This document shows, piece by piece, positions 1 to 8,155 of a stretch of DNA of 12,899 nt. Position 1 is the stretch's first letter, and each line of letters opens with the position of its first letter. This stretch comes from Candidatus Omnitrophota bacterium. Lineage in GTDB: Bacteria; Omnitrophota; Gorgyraeia; Duberdicusellales; 4484-171. Where the stretch lies: positions 1 through 12,899 of the forward strand of contig QNCE01000033.1 in assembly GCA_003644405.1 (NCBI GenBank). The letters are read 5' to 3'. Below the pieces are notes generated by a model. It had not been told where the DNA came from. It did not search any database and saw only the letters and a program-made list of their open reading frames with translations. The position numbers and the translations under genes are program-made.

Positions 1-120
1 AAAACTATCAATGTAGAGATTTGCTCTAAATGTCACCCTTTCTTTACAGGGAAACAGAAGTTTGTTGATTCTGAAGGAAGGGTGGAGAAATTTTTAAGAA
101 AGTATAAGAAAGAAAAGTAA
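1..120 (+). CDS. rpmE: 50S ribosomal protein L31, C-terminal part (cut by window start)
   Basis: Frame 1 is open from the first base to a TAA at 118-120 and gives 39 residues. Seen: a CSKC zinc-ribbon half-site followed by HPFFTGKQ, then FVDSEGRVEKF, and a lysine-rich end. This is the standard C-terminal sequence of bacterial ribosomal protein L31, a zinc-containing protein of the large subunit near the central protuberance. The first part, including the other pair of zinc ligands, lies outside the window. Only one base separates the stop from the prfA ATG, and rpmE-prfA-prmC is a common bacterial gene order, which supports the call. The visible CxxC suggests the zinc-binding form rather than the zinc-free paralogue. 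Confidence 0.93.
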   Translation, partial: KTINVEICSKCHPFFTGKQKFVDSEGRVEKFLRKYKKEK

Positions 121-121
121 A

Positions 122-1192
122 ATGGTTGATTTCAAAAAGCTAAAGGAAGAATATGAGCAAATCTCTAAGAGGCTCTCTCTACCAGAAATCTATAAAAATA
201 AAGAGGAGTATCAGAAGCTTAGCAAAAGATTCTCTTTTCTGGAAAAGGTGGTTTCTCTCATAAACGAAAGAGATGCGCTTCTCAAAGAGAAACAGGACTT
301 AGAGAAGTTGCTCTCTTCACAATATGAAGATGAACAGATGAAGGTTTTGGCAGCACAGGAACTTTCTGAGATTGAGGAAAAGATAAAAAAGGTGGAGGAG
401 AAGATAGAGGAAAAGCTCTTTGAAGATATAGAAGAAGAAAGAGATATTATTGTGGAGATTAGGTCAGCTGCAGGGGGAGAGGAGGCAGCTTTATTTGCTG
501 GCGACCTTTTTAGAATGTATTCTCGTTATGCCGAAAAGAAAGGATGGAGAATTGAAATTTTGAGTTCCCATCCTACCGAATTAGGAGGATTTAAGGAAAT
601 TATTTTTTCAGTTAAAGGGAAGGGATGCTTTTCTCATTTTAAGTTTGAGAGTGGAGTGCATCGTGTTCAGCGTATACCGGTAACTGAATCCGGAGGAAGA
701 ATCCATACCTCCACCGCTACCGTGGCTGTTCTAGTTGAGCCTCAAGAGATAGAATTGAAAATAAATCCGGATGAATTAAAAATAGAGACCTTTAGAGCTT
801 CCGGTCACGGCGGTCAACACGTAAATCGCACCGATTCAGCAGTAAGAATCACTCACCTGCCTTCAGGGATTGTGGTAAGCTGTCAGGACGAGCGTTCCCA
901 GATTAAAAATAGAGAGAAGGCAATGCGGGTTCTTAAGGCAAGATTGTTGGATAAGTTGGAAAGAGAACGCACTTTAAAAGTCACTCATCAACGTAAGGTT
1001 CAAATTGGTACAGGAGAAAGGAGTGAAAAGATAAGAACTTATAACTTTCCTGAGCGGAGAGTCACCGACCACAGGATAAATTTGACAGTTTATCGACTTA
1101 ACGAGATTTTAGAGGGAGATTTAGATATTTTAGTTGATCCCCTAAGAAAAGAAGAAAAGAAAAAAATTTATGAAACTAAAGGATTGGCTTAA
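122..1192 (+). CDS. prfA: Peptide chain release factor 1 (RF1)
   Basis: Class I release factor that recognises UAA and UAG stop codons in the ribosomal A site and triggers hydrolysis of peptidyl-tRNA. Seen: a helical, Glu/Lys-rich N-terminal domain (about residues 1-110), RSAAGGEEA, the codon-recognition PxT tripeptide as PVT at 186-188, which marks RF1 rather than RF2 (SPF), and the catalytic GGQ at 230-232 within GHGGQHVNRTDSAVR. The length (356 aa) is normal for RF1. The start is the ATG one base after rpmE. The Shine-Dalgarno is weak (A/G-rich end of rpmE), consistent with translational coupling. The 3' end overlaps prmC, whose product methylates the Gln of GGQ, so modifier and target are encoded together. 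GHGGQ replaces the more common GAGGQ, a conservative variant. Confidence 0.97.
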   Translation: MVDFKKLKEEYEQISKRLSLPEIYKNKEEYQKLSKRFSFLEKVVSLINERDALLKEKQDLEKLLSSQYEDEQMKVLAAQELSEIEEKIKKVEEKIEEKLFEDIEEERDIIVEIRSAAGGEEAALFAGDLFRMYSRYAEKKGWRIEILSSHPTELGGFKEIIFSVKGKGCFSHFKFESGVHRVQRIPVTESGGRIHTSTATVAVLVEPQEIELKINPDELKIETFRASGHGGQHVNRTDSAVRITHLPSGIVVSCQDERSQIKNREKAMRVLKARLLDKLERERTLKVTHQRKVQIGTGERSEKIRTYNFPERRVTDHRINLTVYRLNEILEGDLDILVDPLRKEEKKKIYETKGLA

Positions 1193-1991
1193 AGTAAATA
1201 GAAAGTTTTTTTTAGAAAGAGATTTAAGGTATCTAATGAGGAATTTATATCCTCAAGTTCCTTCTTTTTATTTTGAGTTGGATAGTTGCTTAGATGGAGA
1301 TAAATTAGCCTACTTAGATAGGGTAAAGAGTCTTTACATCAAAGGAATGCCTTTAGCTTATATTTTAGGAAAGGAGGAGTTTTTTGGTTTAGAATTTATT
1401 ATTTCTCAAGATTGTTTCATTCCCAGGAAAGAGACAGAGTTAATAGTAGAGAAGGCGATAAAATTAATTAAAGAACACTCCTTCAAATACATTTTAGATT
1501 TGGGATGTGGATGTGCTAACATTGCTATTAGCATAAAAAAGAACGTTGAGAGTGAAGATGTGATAATATTTGCTTCAGACATAAGTTATAAAGCTCTTTG
1601 CATAGCTAAAAAGAATCTCTCCCTTCATAGCTTAGATATTCCTTTAATAAGGGCAGATCTTTTAGCAGGATTTAAAAAGGCCTCTTTAGATATGATTGTA
1701 GCTAACCCTCCCTATGTGGAAGAAAGATATATCTATGGCTCTCTTTTATATGAACCACGTATTGCTCTGCAGGCCTCTGAAAGAGGGCTGTTTTTCATAA
1801 AGAAGATACTATTGGAGGCGCATTACTATCTTAAAGAGAAAGGGTATCTTATTTTAGAGATAGCTTCCTATCATAAAGATTATTTAGAGGAGTTTGTTGT
1901 TAATCTCAAAACTTATCAATTTGTGGAATGGATAAAGGATTATTCTAACCTTTTTAGAGGTCTCATTTTGCGAGTTAGAAAGTATGGATAA
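1170..1991 (+). CDS. prmC: Release factor glutamine N5-methyltransferase
   Basis: S-adenosylmethionine-dependent enzyme (also called HemK) that methylates the Gln side chain of the GGQ motif in RF1 and RF2, raising termination efficiency in the cytoplasm. Seen: an N-terminal helical substrate-binding region with PLAYILGKEEFFGLEF and the IPRKETE segment, the SAM-binding motif DLGCGCANIAIS (usual form DLGTGSGNIAIS), and the diagnostic NPPY at 179-182, which holds the Gln amide. At 273 aa it is full length. The start ATG lies inside the end of prfA (23-base overlap) without a strong Shine-Dalgarno, implying coupling to prfA translation. The end overlaps murA by eight bases. The two Cys in the SAM loop are unusual but would not be expected to abolish binding. 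Confidence 0.95.
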   Translation: MKLKDWLKVNRKFFLERDLRYLMRNLYPQVPSFYFELDSCLDGDKLAYLDRVKSLYIKGMPLAYILGKEEFFGLEFIISQDCFIPRKETELIVEKAIKLIKEHSFKYILDLGCGCANIAISIKKNVESEDVIIFASDISYKALCIAKKNLSLHSLDIPLIRADLLAGFKKASLDMIVANPPYVEERYIYGSLLYEPRIALQASERGLFFIKKILLEAHYYLKEKGYLILEIASYHKDYLEEFVVNLKTYQFVEWIKDYSNLFRGLILRVRKYG

Positions 1992-3240
1992 ATTTATAAT
2001 CTGGAATTCCTCATTAAAGGGAGAAGTAGAGGTGAGTGGTTCAAAGAACGCCTCCTTACCTATTATGGCTGCTACCCTTTTAACCGATGAGGAATGTCGA
2101 ATCTCAGGGGTTCCTAACTTGAGAGATATTCATACAATGATAAAAATTTTGGAGGGCTTAGGCAAGGAGATTAAATTTCAAGATGGGACGTTAATAGTTA
2201 AATCAAAAAAGAGTAGAAGCTATACTGCTCCTTATCCTTTAGTGAGGACAATGAGAGCTTCTTTTTGTGTTTTAGGTCCCCTTCTTGCCAAACGGAAAAA
2301 AGCAAAAGTTTCTCTCCCTGGTGGATGTGTGATTGGACCTAGGCCTGTAGATTTACATATTAAGGGATTAAGAGAACTGGGGGCTAATATAAAGATAGAG
2401 AGGGGTTACTGTTTAGCAGAGGCTAAATCCCTTATTGCTCGTCACATATTTTTAGGTGGCGAGTTTGGTTCCTCGGTACTGGCTACCGCTAATATCCTAA
2501 TGGCATCTACTTTGGCTAAAGGAGAGACAATCATAGAATCTAGTGCTTGTGAGCCGGAGATAGTAGATTTAGCTTCATTTTTAAAGAAGATGGGGGCAGA
2601 AATTATTGGAGAAGGCACGCCATTGATTAGAGTTAGAGGGAAAAAGAGTCTGGGCGGGGCAGAATTTACTGTGATTCCTGACCGAATTGAAGCAGGCACT
2701 TTCCTTGCGGCTAGTTTAGCTACTTATTCTCCTCTTACTATAAAAAATACCAACCCTTTACATCTTACTTCAGTAATAGAGATAGCTAAAAAAATGGGAG
2801 CTAGCGTGAAAGTAAATAGTTTCTCTCTATTCATTAAACCTCCTTCTTATATTAAACCAGTGAGCATTACCACTTTACCTTATCCTGGCTTTCCTACTGA
2901 TCTACAGGCCCAGTTTATGGTTCCTTTAAGTTTAGCAAAAGGAGTATCATTAGTTACCGAAAAGGTTTTTCCCGATAGATTCATGCATGTGGCAGAATTA
3001 AATCGTATGGGGGCAAAGATTTCCCGCAGTGGTCCCTATGCTATAATTGAAGGGGTAGGCTCTCTTTATGGAGCAGAAGTTATGGCTTCAGATTTGCGAG
3101 CCTCAGCTGCTCTGGTGATTGCTGGGTTAGCTGCGCAAGGCAAAACCGAAGTTTTAAGAATTTATCATCTTGACCGGGGTTATTTTCACTTGGAGGAGAA
3201 ACTGAAAAAGTTAGGAGCGAAAATAAAAAGAGAGAGATAA
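1984..3240 (+). CDS. murA: UDP-N-acetylglucosamine 1-carboxyvinyltransferase
   Basis: Cytoplasmic enzyme that transfers enolpyruvate from PEP to UDP-GlcNAc, the first committed step of peptidoglycan synthesis. Seen: the N-terminal LKGEVEVSGSKNASLPIMAA with the conserved Lys-Asn pair, and the active-site loop LPGGCVIGPRPVDLH with Cys at residue 115, the same number as in E. coli MurA, where this Cys is the fosfomycin target. Also seen are GFPTDLQAQFM and a C-terminal DLRASAALVIAGLAA segment, all typical of the two-domain EPSP-synthase fold. At 418 aa it is full length. Cys rather than Asp at 115 predicts fosfomycin sensitivity at the target (inference). It overlaps prmC by eight bases and its TAA shares one base with the trpG ATG. 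Confidence 0.97.
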   Translation: MDKFIIWNSSLKGEVEVSGSKNASLPIMAATLLTDEECRISGVPNLRDIHTMIKILEGLGKEIKFQDGTLIVKSKKSRSYTAPYPLVRTMRASFCVLGPLLAKRKKAKVSLPGGCVIGPRPVDLHIKGLRELGANIKIERGYCLAEAKSLIARHIFLGGEFGSSVLATANILMASTLAKGETIIESSACEPEIVDLASFLKKMGAEIIGEGTPLIRVRGKKSLGGAEFTVIPDRIEAGTFLAASLATYSPLTIKNTNPLHLTSVIEIAKKMGASVKVNSFSLFIKPPSYIKPVSITTLPYPGFPTDLQAQFMVPLSLAKGVSLVTEKVFPDRFMHVAELNRMGAKISRSGPYAIIEGVGSLYGAEVMASDLRASAALVIAGLAAQGKTEVLRIYHLDRGYFHLEEKLKKLGAKIKRER

Positions 3241-3803
3241 TGGTTTTAGTTATAGATAATTACGATTCTTTTACTTATAATCTTGTGCAGTATTTGGAGG
3301 AGTTGGGAGAAGAGGTTTTAGTCTACCGTAATGATAAGATAACTTTAGAGAAGATTAAGAAGCTAAAGCCTGACCGCATAGTTATTTCTCCTGGTCCAGG
3401 AACGCCACTTTCAGCAGGGATAAGTTGTGAGCTTATCAAGAGTTTCTATCAACACTTTCCTATTTTAGGCGTTTGTTTAGGGCATCAATGTATTGGTTAT
3501 GTGTTTGGAGCTAAGATTGTAAGAGCCCCTAAGATAATGCATGGCAAAGTTTCTCTTATTTACCATGATGGGAAGAAGTTATTTAAAGGAGTAAAGAATC
3601 CTTTCTTGGCTACTCGCTATCATTCTTTGATAATTAATAGAAAGACTCTTCCTTCTAATTTAGTAGTGAATGCCTCTACAGAAGATGGTATAATAATGGG
3701 AGTAAGGGATAGGCGTTTTCCCCTGTGGGGGGTTCAGTTTCATCCTGAATCAATATTGACTGAGGAGGGCAAAAAGATCTTAAAGAATTTCTTAAGTTTA
3801 TGA
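3240..3803 (+). CDS. trpG: Anthranilate synthase component II (glutamine amidotransferase)
   Basis: Class I glutamine amidotransferase subunit that hydrolyses glutamine and delivers ammonia to the chorismate-binding subunit. Seen: the N-terminal VLVIDNYDSFTYNLVQYL signature, the ISPGPGTP oxyanion segment, the nucleophile Cys79 in GVCLGHQ, RYHSLII, and the His168/Glu170 pair of the catalytic triad in FHPES. The length (187 aa) is normal for a free-standing TrpG. Its place at the head of trpDCFBA argues for tryptophan synthesis, but no trpE neighbours it. TrpG and PabA share the fold, so it may also serve 4-aminobenzoate synthesis (inference). The start ATG shares a base with the murA stop (TAATG), and the stop overlaps the trpD start (ATGA). 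Confidence 0.93.
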   Translation: MVLVIDNYDSFTYNLVQYLEELGEEVLVYRNDKITLEKIKKLKPDRIVISPGPGTPLSAGISCELIKSFYQHFPILGVCLGHQCIGYVFGAKIVRAPKIMHGKVSLIYHDGKKLFKGVKNPFLATRYHSLIINRKTLPSNLVVNASTEDGIIMGVRDRRFPLWGVQFHPESILTEEGKKILKNFLSL

Positions 3804-4813
3804 TTAAAGAAGCTATCGCTAAACTTATAGAGAATAAAGATTTAACTCCTAAGGAGACTCGGGAGGTATTTGAGGAGATTTTTGAAAAGAAAGCTACTCC
3901 TTCTCAGATTTCTGCTTTTCTAGTAGCTTTAAAGAAGAAAGGAGAGACTTATCAAGAAATTTCCGCTGCTGCCAAGGTTGTAAGAGAAAAGGCTAAAAGA
4001 GTAAAAATTAATCGTAACAGGCCTCTTTTAGACACTTGCGGTACAGGGGGTTCTAAAACTAATAAGTTTAATATCTCTACTGCTGTAGCCTTTGTTGTTG
4101 CCTCTGCAGGAGTTAGAGTAGCTAAACACGGCAACCGGGGAGCTTCTTCCCGCTGTGGGAGTGCTGATGTTTTGGAGGTTTTGGGGATAGATTTATCTCT
4201 ACCTTCATCTACTATGGAAGAGGCATTAAGAAAGATAGGTATAGCTTTTCTTTATGCTCCTCTATACCACTCTAGCTTTGCGGTAGTAGCTCCTATAAGA
4301 AGAGAGCTGGGTATTACTACTATATTTAATATTCTGGGTCCACTCTGTAATCCCGGTTTTCCTACCCATCAACTCTTAGGAGTTTTTTCTCCTGATTTAG
4401 TTCTTAAATTAGCTAACGCTTTAGGAGTTTTGGGAGTTAAGCGTGCCTTTGTGGTTTATGGAGAGGATGTAAAAGATGAGATTTCTCTTACGGGTAAAAC
4501 TTTAGTGGGTTTTTTAGATAAGAAAAGAGTTAGAAAGCTTTATCTATCTCCTTCTTCTTTTGGACTAAGAAGATGCACTTTAAAAGATTTGCAGGTAAAT
4601 AATGTTGAGGAAAGTGCCAAAGTGATTTTAGATATCTTTGCAGGAAAAGGAGGAGCTCCTCAAGATATTGTTTTGGCTAATGCTAGTGCCTGTTTTTACA
4701 TTCTTAACCGGGTAAAAAACTTGAAAGAAGGAGTGGAGTTAGCTAAAAGTTTAATTATACAAGGAAAGGTTAGAGAAAAGTTTTCTGCCTTTAAAGATTT
4801 TCTAGCAAAATGA
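3800..4813 (+). CDS. trpD: Anthranilate phosphoribosyltransferase
   Basis: Transfers the phosphoribosyl group of PRPP to anthranilate, the second step of the tryptophan pathway. Seen: a helical N-terminal domain (about 1-70), the glycine-rich PRPP loop GTGG at 81-84 in LDTCGTGGSKTNKFNIST, the conserved KHGNRGASSRCGSADVLE at 109-126, the HSSFAVVAPIRRELGITTIFNILGP block that holds anthranilate, and the Mg-binding Asp226-Glu227 pair in KDEISLTG. The length (337 aa) is normal and there is no fused amidotransferase, since trpG is a separate gene upstream. ATGA overlaps occur at both ends (with trpG and trpC), a typical sign of translational coupling. Confidence 0.97.
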   Translation: MIKEAIAKLIENKDLTPKETREVFEEIFEKKATPSQISAFLVALKKKGETYQEISAAAKVVREKAKRVKINRNRPLLDTCGTGGSKTNKFNISTAVAFVVASAGVRVAKHGNRGASSRCGSADVLEVLGIDLSLPSSTMEEALRKIGIAFLYAPLYHSSFAVVAPIRRELGITTIFNILGPLCNPGFPTHQLLGVFSPDLVLKLANALGVLGVKRAFVVYGEDVKDEISLTGKTLVGFLDKKRVRKLYLSPSSFGLRRCTLKDLQVNNVEESAKVILDIFAGKGGAPQDIVLANASACFYILNRVKNLKEGVELAKSLIIQGKVREKFSAFKDFLAK

Positions 4814-5592
4814 GCGAAAATATCTTATCTTTAATATTGGAGGCTAAGAAAAAGAAAGTAGCTGTTCTTAAGAAGAACGAGGAGGGAATTCTTTCTCTTC
4901 TTAAAAAAGCTCCATCTATTCGTTCATTTAAAGAAGCAATAGAACGGGAGAATAAAATTTCTATAATTGCTGAGATAAAACAGGCTTCTCCTTCCGCGGG
5001 AATAATTAGGAGAGATTTTTCTCCTCAAGAGTTAGCTAAACAGTTGGAAAAGGGAGGAGCTTCAGCCTTATCAGTTCTTACCGAAGAAGAGTTCTTCTTA
5101 GGTAAGCCCACCTATATTGAAGAAGTAAAAAAAGTGGTAAATCTACCTATCTTAAGGAAAGATTTTATTATTGATGAGATTCAAGTTTTAGAGTCAAGAG
5201 CTTTAGGTGCTGACGCTATTCTTCTTATTATGCATATTATTGATGAGAATAAATTTAAGAAGCTCTATGAGCTTGCTAAGGATTTAGGTATGGATGTTTT
5301 AGTGGAGGTTCATACCGAGAAAGAGTTAAAGAAGGTTTTAAAATTTTCTGTAGAGATTATTGGGATAAATAACCGTAACCTTCACACTATGAAGATAGAT
5401 ATAGGAAGGACAAAAAAACTAAGCCCTTTTATTCCTTCAGGGGTAGTTACTATAAGTGAAAGCGGAATAAGCTCTCTTAAAGATATTCTTTTTCTAAAAG
5501 GGCTAGGTATAAATGCTGTTTTGGTAGGAGAAGCGCTTATGAGAGAAGCGAATGTAGAAGCCAAGTTGAAAGAGTTGGATATAGATGGTTAA
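4810..5592 (+). CDS. trpC: Indole-3-glycerol phosphate synthase
   Basis: A (beta/alpha)8-barrel enzyme that closes the indole ring by decarboxylating CdRP. Seen: the active-site residues Glu55 and Lys57 in IIAEIKQASPSAG, Lys117 in PILRKDFIID, Glu166 in VLVEVHTE, Asn187/188 in GINNRNLHTMKID, and Glu217-Ser218 in TISESGI. All of the family's known catalytic and phosphate-binding positions appear to be present. The length (260 aa) fits a monofunctional enzyme, and trpF is a separate gene directly downstream rather than fused as in E. coli. Its start overlaps the trpD stop as ATGA, and its end overlaps trpF by eight bases. Confidence 0.97.
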   Translation: MSENILSLILEAKKKKVAVLKKNEEGILSLLKKAPSIRSFKEAIERENKISIIAEIKQASPSAGIIRRDFSPQELAKQLEKGGASALSVLTEEEFFLGKPTYIEEVKKVVNLPILRKDFIIDEIQVLESRALGADAILLIMHIIDENKFKKLYELAKDLGMDVLVEVHTEKELKKVLKFSVEIIGINNRNLHTMKIDIGRTKKLSPFIPSGVVTISESGISSLKDILFLKGLGINAVLVGEALMREANVEAKLKELDIDG

Positions 5593-6226
5593 AGTTAAGA
5601 TATGCGGCATTACCAATTTAGAGGACGCTTTGGTCTGTTCTCAACTGGGAGCAGATGCTTTAGGATTCATATTTTCTAAAGTTAGTCCTCGCTATATTTC
5701 TCCTCTTAAAGCTAAGCAGATAGTAAGGAAGTTAGATCCTTTTATAACTAAAGTTGGCGTATTCGTTAATGAAGACAGAGCCCAGGTTTTAAAGATAGCC
5801 AAAGAGGTAGGGTTAGATGTTCTTCAGTTTCATGGTAGAGAGTCTGCCCGCTTCTGTAAGTTTTTTTTACCTCATTTTAAAGTAATCAAAGCAATATTTC
5901 CTCAAGAAATACCTTCTTTAAATTTGGAGAGTATAGTTAAGTTTGGAGTTGATGGCTACCTTTTTGATGTTTCTTGGCATAAGAAGTTAGAAGGAGAGAG
6001 AAAACTTAAAAAGGGTATTATTAAAAAGTTAGCTAAGTTCACTTCTAAGATTTCCTTAATTCTCTCTGGGGGGCTTAACCCTCGTAATATAGAGGATATC
6101 CTAAAGATAATAAGACCTTACGCAGTAGATGTAGCTAGTGGTGTAGAAAGTATAGTTGGGAAGAAAGATATGGAGAAGGTAAGAGAGTTTATTAAGAAGG
6201 TAAAACTCTATGAAGCTACCCGATAA
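5585..6226 (+). CDS. trpF: Phosphoribosylanthranilate isomerase, divergent phosphate loop
   Basis: Catalyses the Amadori rearrangement of PRA to CdRP, between the TrpD and TrpC steps. Seen: catalytic Cys7 in VKVKICGITN, GADALGFIF, SPRYISP, KVGVFVN, LQFHG, the general-acid Asp128 in YLFDVSW, and the C-terminal phosphate-binding motifs LILSGGLNP and VDVASGVE. It is odd that the Gly-rich segment following the catalytic Asp in most TrpF proteins (GGTGKTFDW or GGSGKTFDW) is absent. Residues 129-145 instead read VSWHKKLEGERKLKKGI. The rest of the barrel is intact and the length (213 aa) is normal, so I still call it TrpF, probably functional. It overlaps trpC by eight bases and trpB by seventeen. 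Confidence 0.92.
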   Translation: MVKVKICGITNLEDALVCSQLGADALGFIFSKVSPRYISPLKAKQIVRKLDPFITKVGVFVNEDRAQVLKIAKEVGLDVLQFHGRESARFCKFFLPHFKVIKAIFPQEIPSLNLESIVKFGVDGYLFDVSWHKKLEGERKLKKGIIKKLAKFTSKISLILSGGLNPRNIEDILKIIRPYAVDVASGVESIVGKKDMEKVREFIKKVKLYEATR

Positions 6227-7382
6227 GAAAGGATACTTTGGAGAGTTCGGAGGCAAATTCGTTCCAGAAACTCTCTGTTGGTGCTTAAAAGAGTTAGAGA
6301 ACGCTTACTTTCGAGTAAAAAAAGACAAAAGATTCGTTAAAGAGATAGATTTTTATCTCCGAGAATATGCAGGAAGACCTACTCCTTTATACTTTGCTAA
6401 AAGGTTGAGCAAGTATCTGGGGATTAAAGTTTATCTAAAGAGAGAAGACCTTCTGCATACAGGAGCTCATAAGATAAACAATACTCTAGGGCAGGTGCTT
6501 TTGGCTAAATACATGGATAAAAGAAGGATAATTGCTGAAACTGGCGCAGGTCAGCATGGGGTAGCTACTGCTACTGTGGCCACTCTCTTTGGGTTTAAGT
6601 GCGATATATATATGGGAGAGGAGGATATAAAGAGACAGAAGATGAATGTGTTCAGGATGAAGACCTTAGGAGCTAGGGTTTGTCCCGTAAGAAGTGGCTC
6701 CAAGACTTTAAAAGACGCCTGTAACGAAGCTATAAGAGACTGGGTAACTAACGTAAAAGATACTTATTATCTTCTTGGTTCAGTGGTAGGACCTCACCCT
6801 TACCCTCTAATAGTTAGAGACTTTCAATCAGTAATTGGTCGAGAAGCTAAATATCAAATTTTAAAAAAAGAAGGTCGTCTTCCTGACTACTTAGTTGCCT
6901 GTGTAGGAGGAGGTTCTAATGCTATAGGATTATTTCATCCCTTTTTTAAGGATAAGAAAGTAAAGTTCATCGGAGTGGAGGCAGGAGGATTAGGACTTTC
7001 TTCTTTTAATGCTGCTAGTTTAGTTAAAGGTAGTATAGGGATCCTTCATGGAGCTAAGTCGTTTGTTCTTCAAGATAAGTTTGGTCAGATAGAGAATACT
7101 CATTCTGTAGCTCCTGGTTTAGATTATCCTAGAGTAGGTCCTGAACATGCTTTCTACAAGAAGATAGGCAGAGCTATGTATGCAACGGTGAATGATAATC
7201 AGGCTCTCGAAGGTTTTAAACTCCTAAGTGAACTAGAAGGAATAATTCCTGCTTTAGAACCCGCTCACGCTATTTACTACCTTAAAGAAATTGCTAAGAG
7301 AAAAAAGAATAGCTTAGTAATTCTATGTCTCTCGGGAAGAGGAGATAAGGATTTAGAGATTGTGAGAAAATGGGGAAGCTAG
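6210..7382 (+). CDS. trpB: Tryptophan synthase beta chain
   Basis: PLP enzyme that condenses indole with serine to make tryptophan. It works as an alpha2-beta2 complex with TrpA, with indole tunnelled between subunits. Seen: the N-terminal KKGYFGEFGGKFVPETL typical of the TrpB1 (TrpA-partnered) type, the PLP Schiff-base Lys88 in GAHKINNTLGQ, the substrate carboxylate loop ETGAGQHGVATA, the PLP-phosphate loop CVGGGSNAIGLF, ALEPAHA, and the C-terminal LSGRGDKD. At 390 aa it is full length. The gene starts within the end of trpF and overlaps trpA by thirteen bases, so partner subunits are translationally coupled, which helps match their amounts (inference). Confidence 0.98.
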   Translation: MKLPDKKGYFGEFGGKFVPETLCWCLKELENAYFRVKKDKRFVKEIDFYLREYAGRPTPLYFAKRLSKYLGIKVYLKREDLLHTGAHKINNTLGQVLLAKYMDKRRIIAETGAGQHGVATATVATLFGFKCDIYMGEEDIKRQKMNVFRMKTLGARVCPVRSGSKTLKDACNEAIRDWVTNVKDTYYLLGSVVGPHPYPLIVRDFQSVIGREAKYQILKKEGRLPDYLVACVGGGSNAIGLFHPFFKDKKVKFIGVEAGGLGLSSFNAASLVKGSIGILHGAKSFVLQDKFGQIENTHSVAPGLDYPRVGPEHAFYKKIGRAMYATVNDNQALEGFKLLSELEGIIPALEPAHAIYYLKEIAKRKKNSLVILCLSGRGDKDLEIVRKWGS

Positions 7383-8155
7383 AAGTTTACTTCGATAAGT
7401 TAAGAGAAGCTAATAAGAAGGCTTTTATCGTTTATGTACCCTTTGGTTTTCCTACCATCAAGTTGAGCGAGAAAATAATCCAACTTTTATCTACCTTAAA
7501 AGTAGCTCTAATTGAAATAGGTCTACCTTTCTCTGACCCTTTAGCTGATGGTCCTATAATTGAGAAGGCAACGCAGATGGCTTTAAAGGAAGGAGCTACC
7601 ACAGAGACACTCTTTACCTCCCTTAAAAAATTAATCCCCGGTCTTACTATTCCTGTAGTGATTCTAAGTTACTATAATCCTATTTATGTTTTTGGAGTGA
7701 AGAAATTTTTAAGAAGATGCAGAGAAATAGGAGTGGCAGGGGTTATGATTGTGGATTTGCCTGTAGAGGAAGCTACTCTCTATATAAAAGAAGCTAGAAA
7801 ATTAGATTTAGATACTGTATTTTTTGTTACTCCTACCACTGAGGAAAAGAGAGCAGAGAAGATAATGAAAGCTTCGAGAGGATTTGTTTACTATGTCTCT
7901 GTTACCGGGATAACCGGCCCTAAGAATTTATCTCCAGCAAAGATATTGACTAATATTAGGAGTTTGAAAAAAATAAGAAACATACCCGTATGTGTTGGAT
8001 TTGGTATTCATAGAAAAAATCAGGTAAGAGAAATTTTAAAGGGCTGTGAGGGGATAATTGTAGGTAGTGCAATAGTAAACTACATTGCCAAATATTCCAA
8101 AGACAAAAATTTTTTTAAAAAATTACCTTCCTATATAAAAAGATTCTATGTTTAA
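7370..8155 (+). CDS. trpA: Tryptophan synthase alpha chain
   Basis: Cleaves indole-3-glycerol phosphate to indole and glyceraldehyde 3-phosphate and passes indole to TrpB. Seen: an N-terminal YVPFGFP segment and the signature LIEIGLPFSDPLADGP, with catalytic Glu49 and Asp60 at the same numbers as in Salmonella TrpA. Also seen are VVILSYYNPIYVFG, GVMIVDLP, the YYVSVTGITG loop that closes over the active site, and GFGIHRKNQ with GIIVGSAIV for the phosphate. In the loop the usual Arg of SRTG or SVTG forms is Val, as in many lineages. The length (261 aa) is normal. This is the last trp gene of the cluster and it overlaps the M16 peptidase gene by eight bases. Confidence 0.97.
   Translation: MGKLEVYFDKLREANKKAFIVYVPFGFPTIKLSEKIIQLLSTLKVALIEIGLPFSDPLADGPIIEKATQMALKEGATTETLFTSLKKLIPGLTIPVVILSYYNPIYVFGVKKFLRRCREIGVAGVMIVDLPVEEATLYIKEARKLDLDTVFFVTPTTEEKRAEKIMKASRGFVYYVSVTGITGPKNLSPAKILTNIRSLKKIRNIPVCVGFGIHRKNQVREILKGCEGIIVGSAIVNYIAKYSKDKNFFKKLPSYIKRFYV

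Noticed and set aside
2442..2699. Minus-strand ORF of 85 codons inside murA
   Set aside because: It lies wholly within murA, which has intact catalytic motifs, and has no ribosome site or recognisable domain.
3952..4134. Minus-strand ORF of 60 codons inside trpD
   Set aside because: Shadow of the TrpD PRPP-loop region, with no independent signals.
5382..5564. Minus-strand ORF of 60 codons inside trpC
   Set aside because: Shadow of the conserved TrpC C-terminal motifs, with no independent signals.
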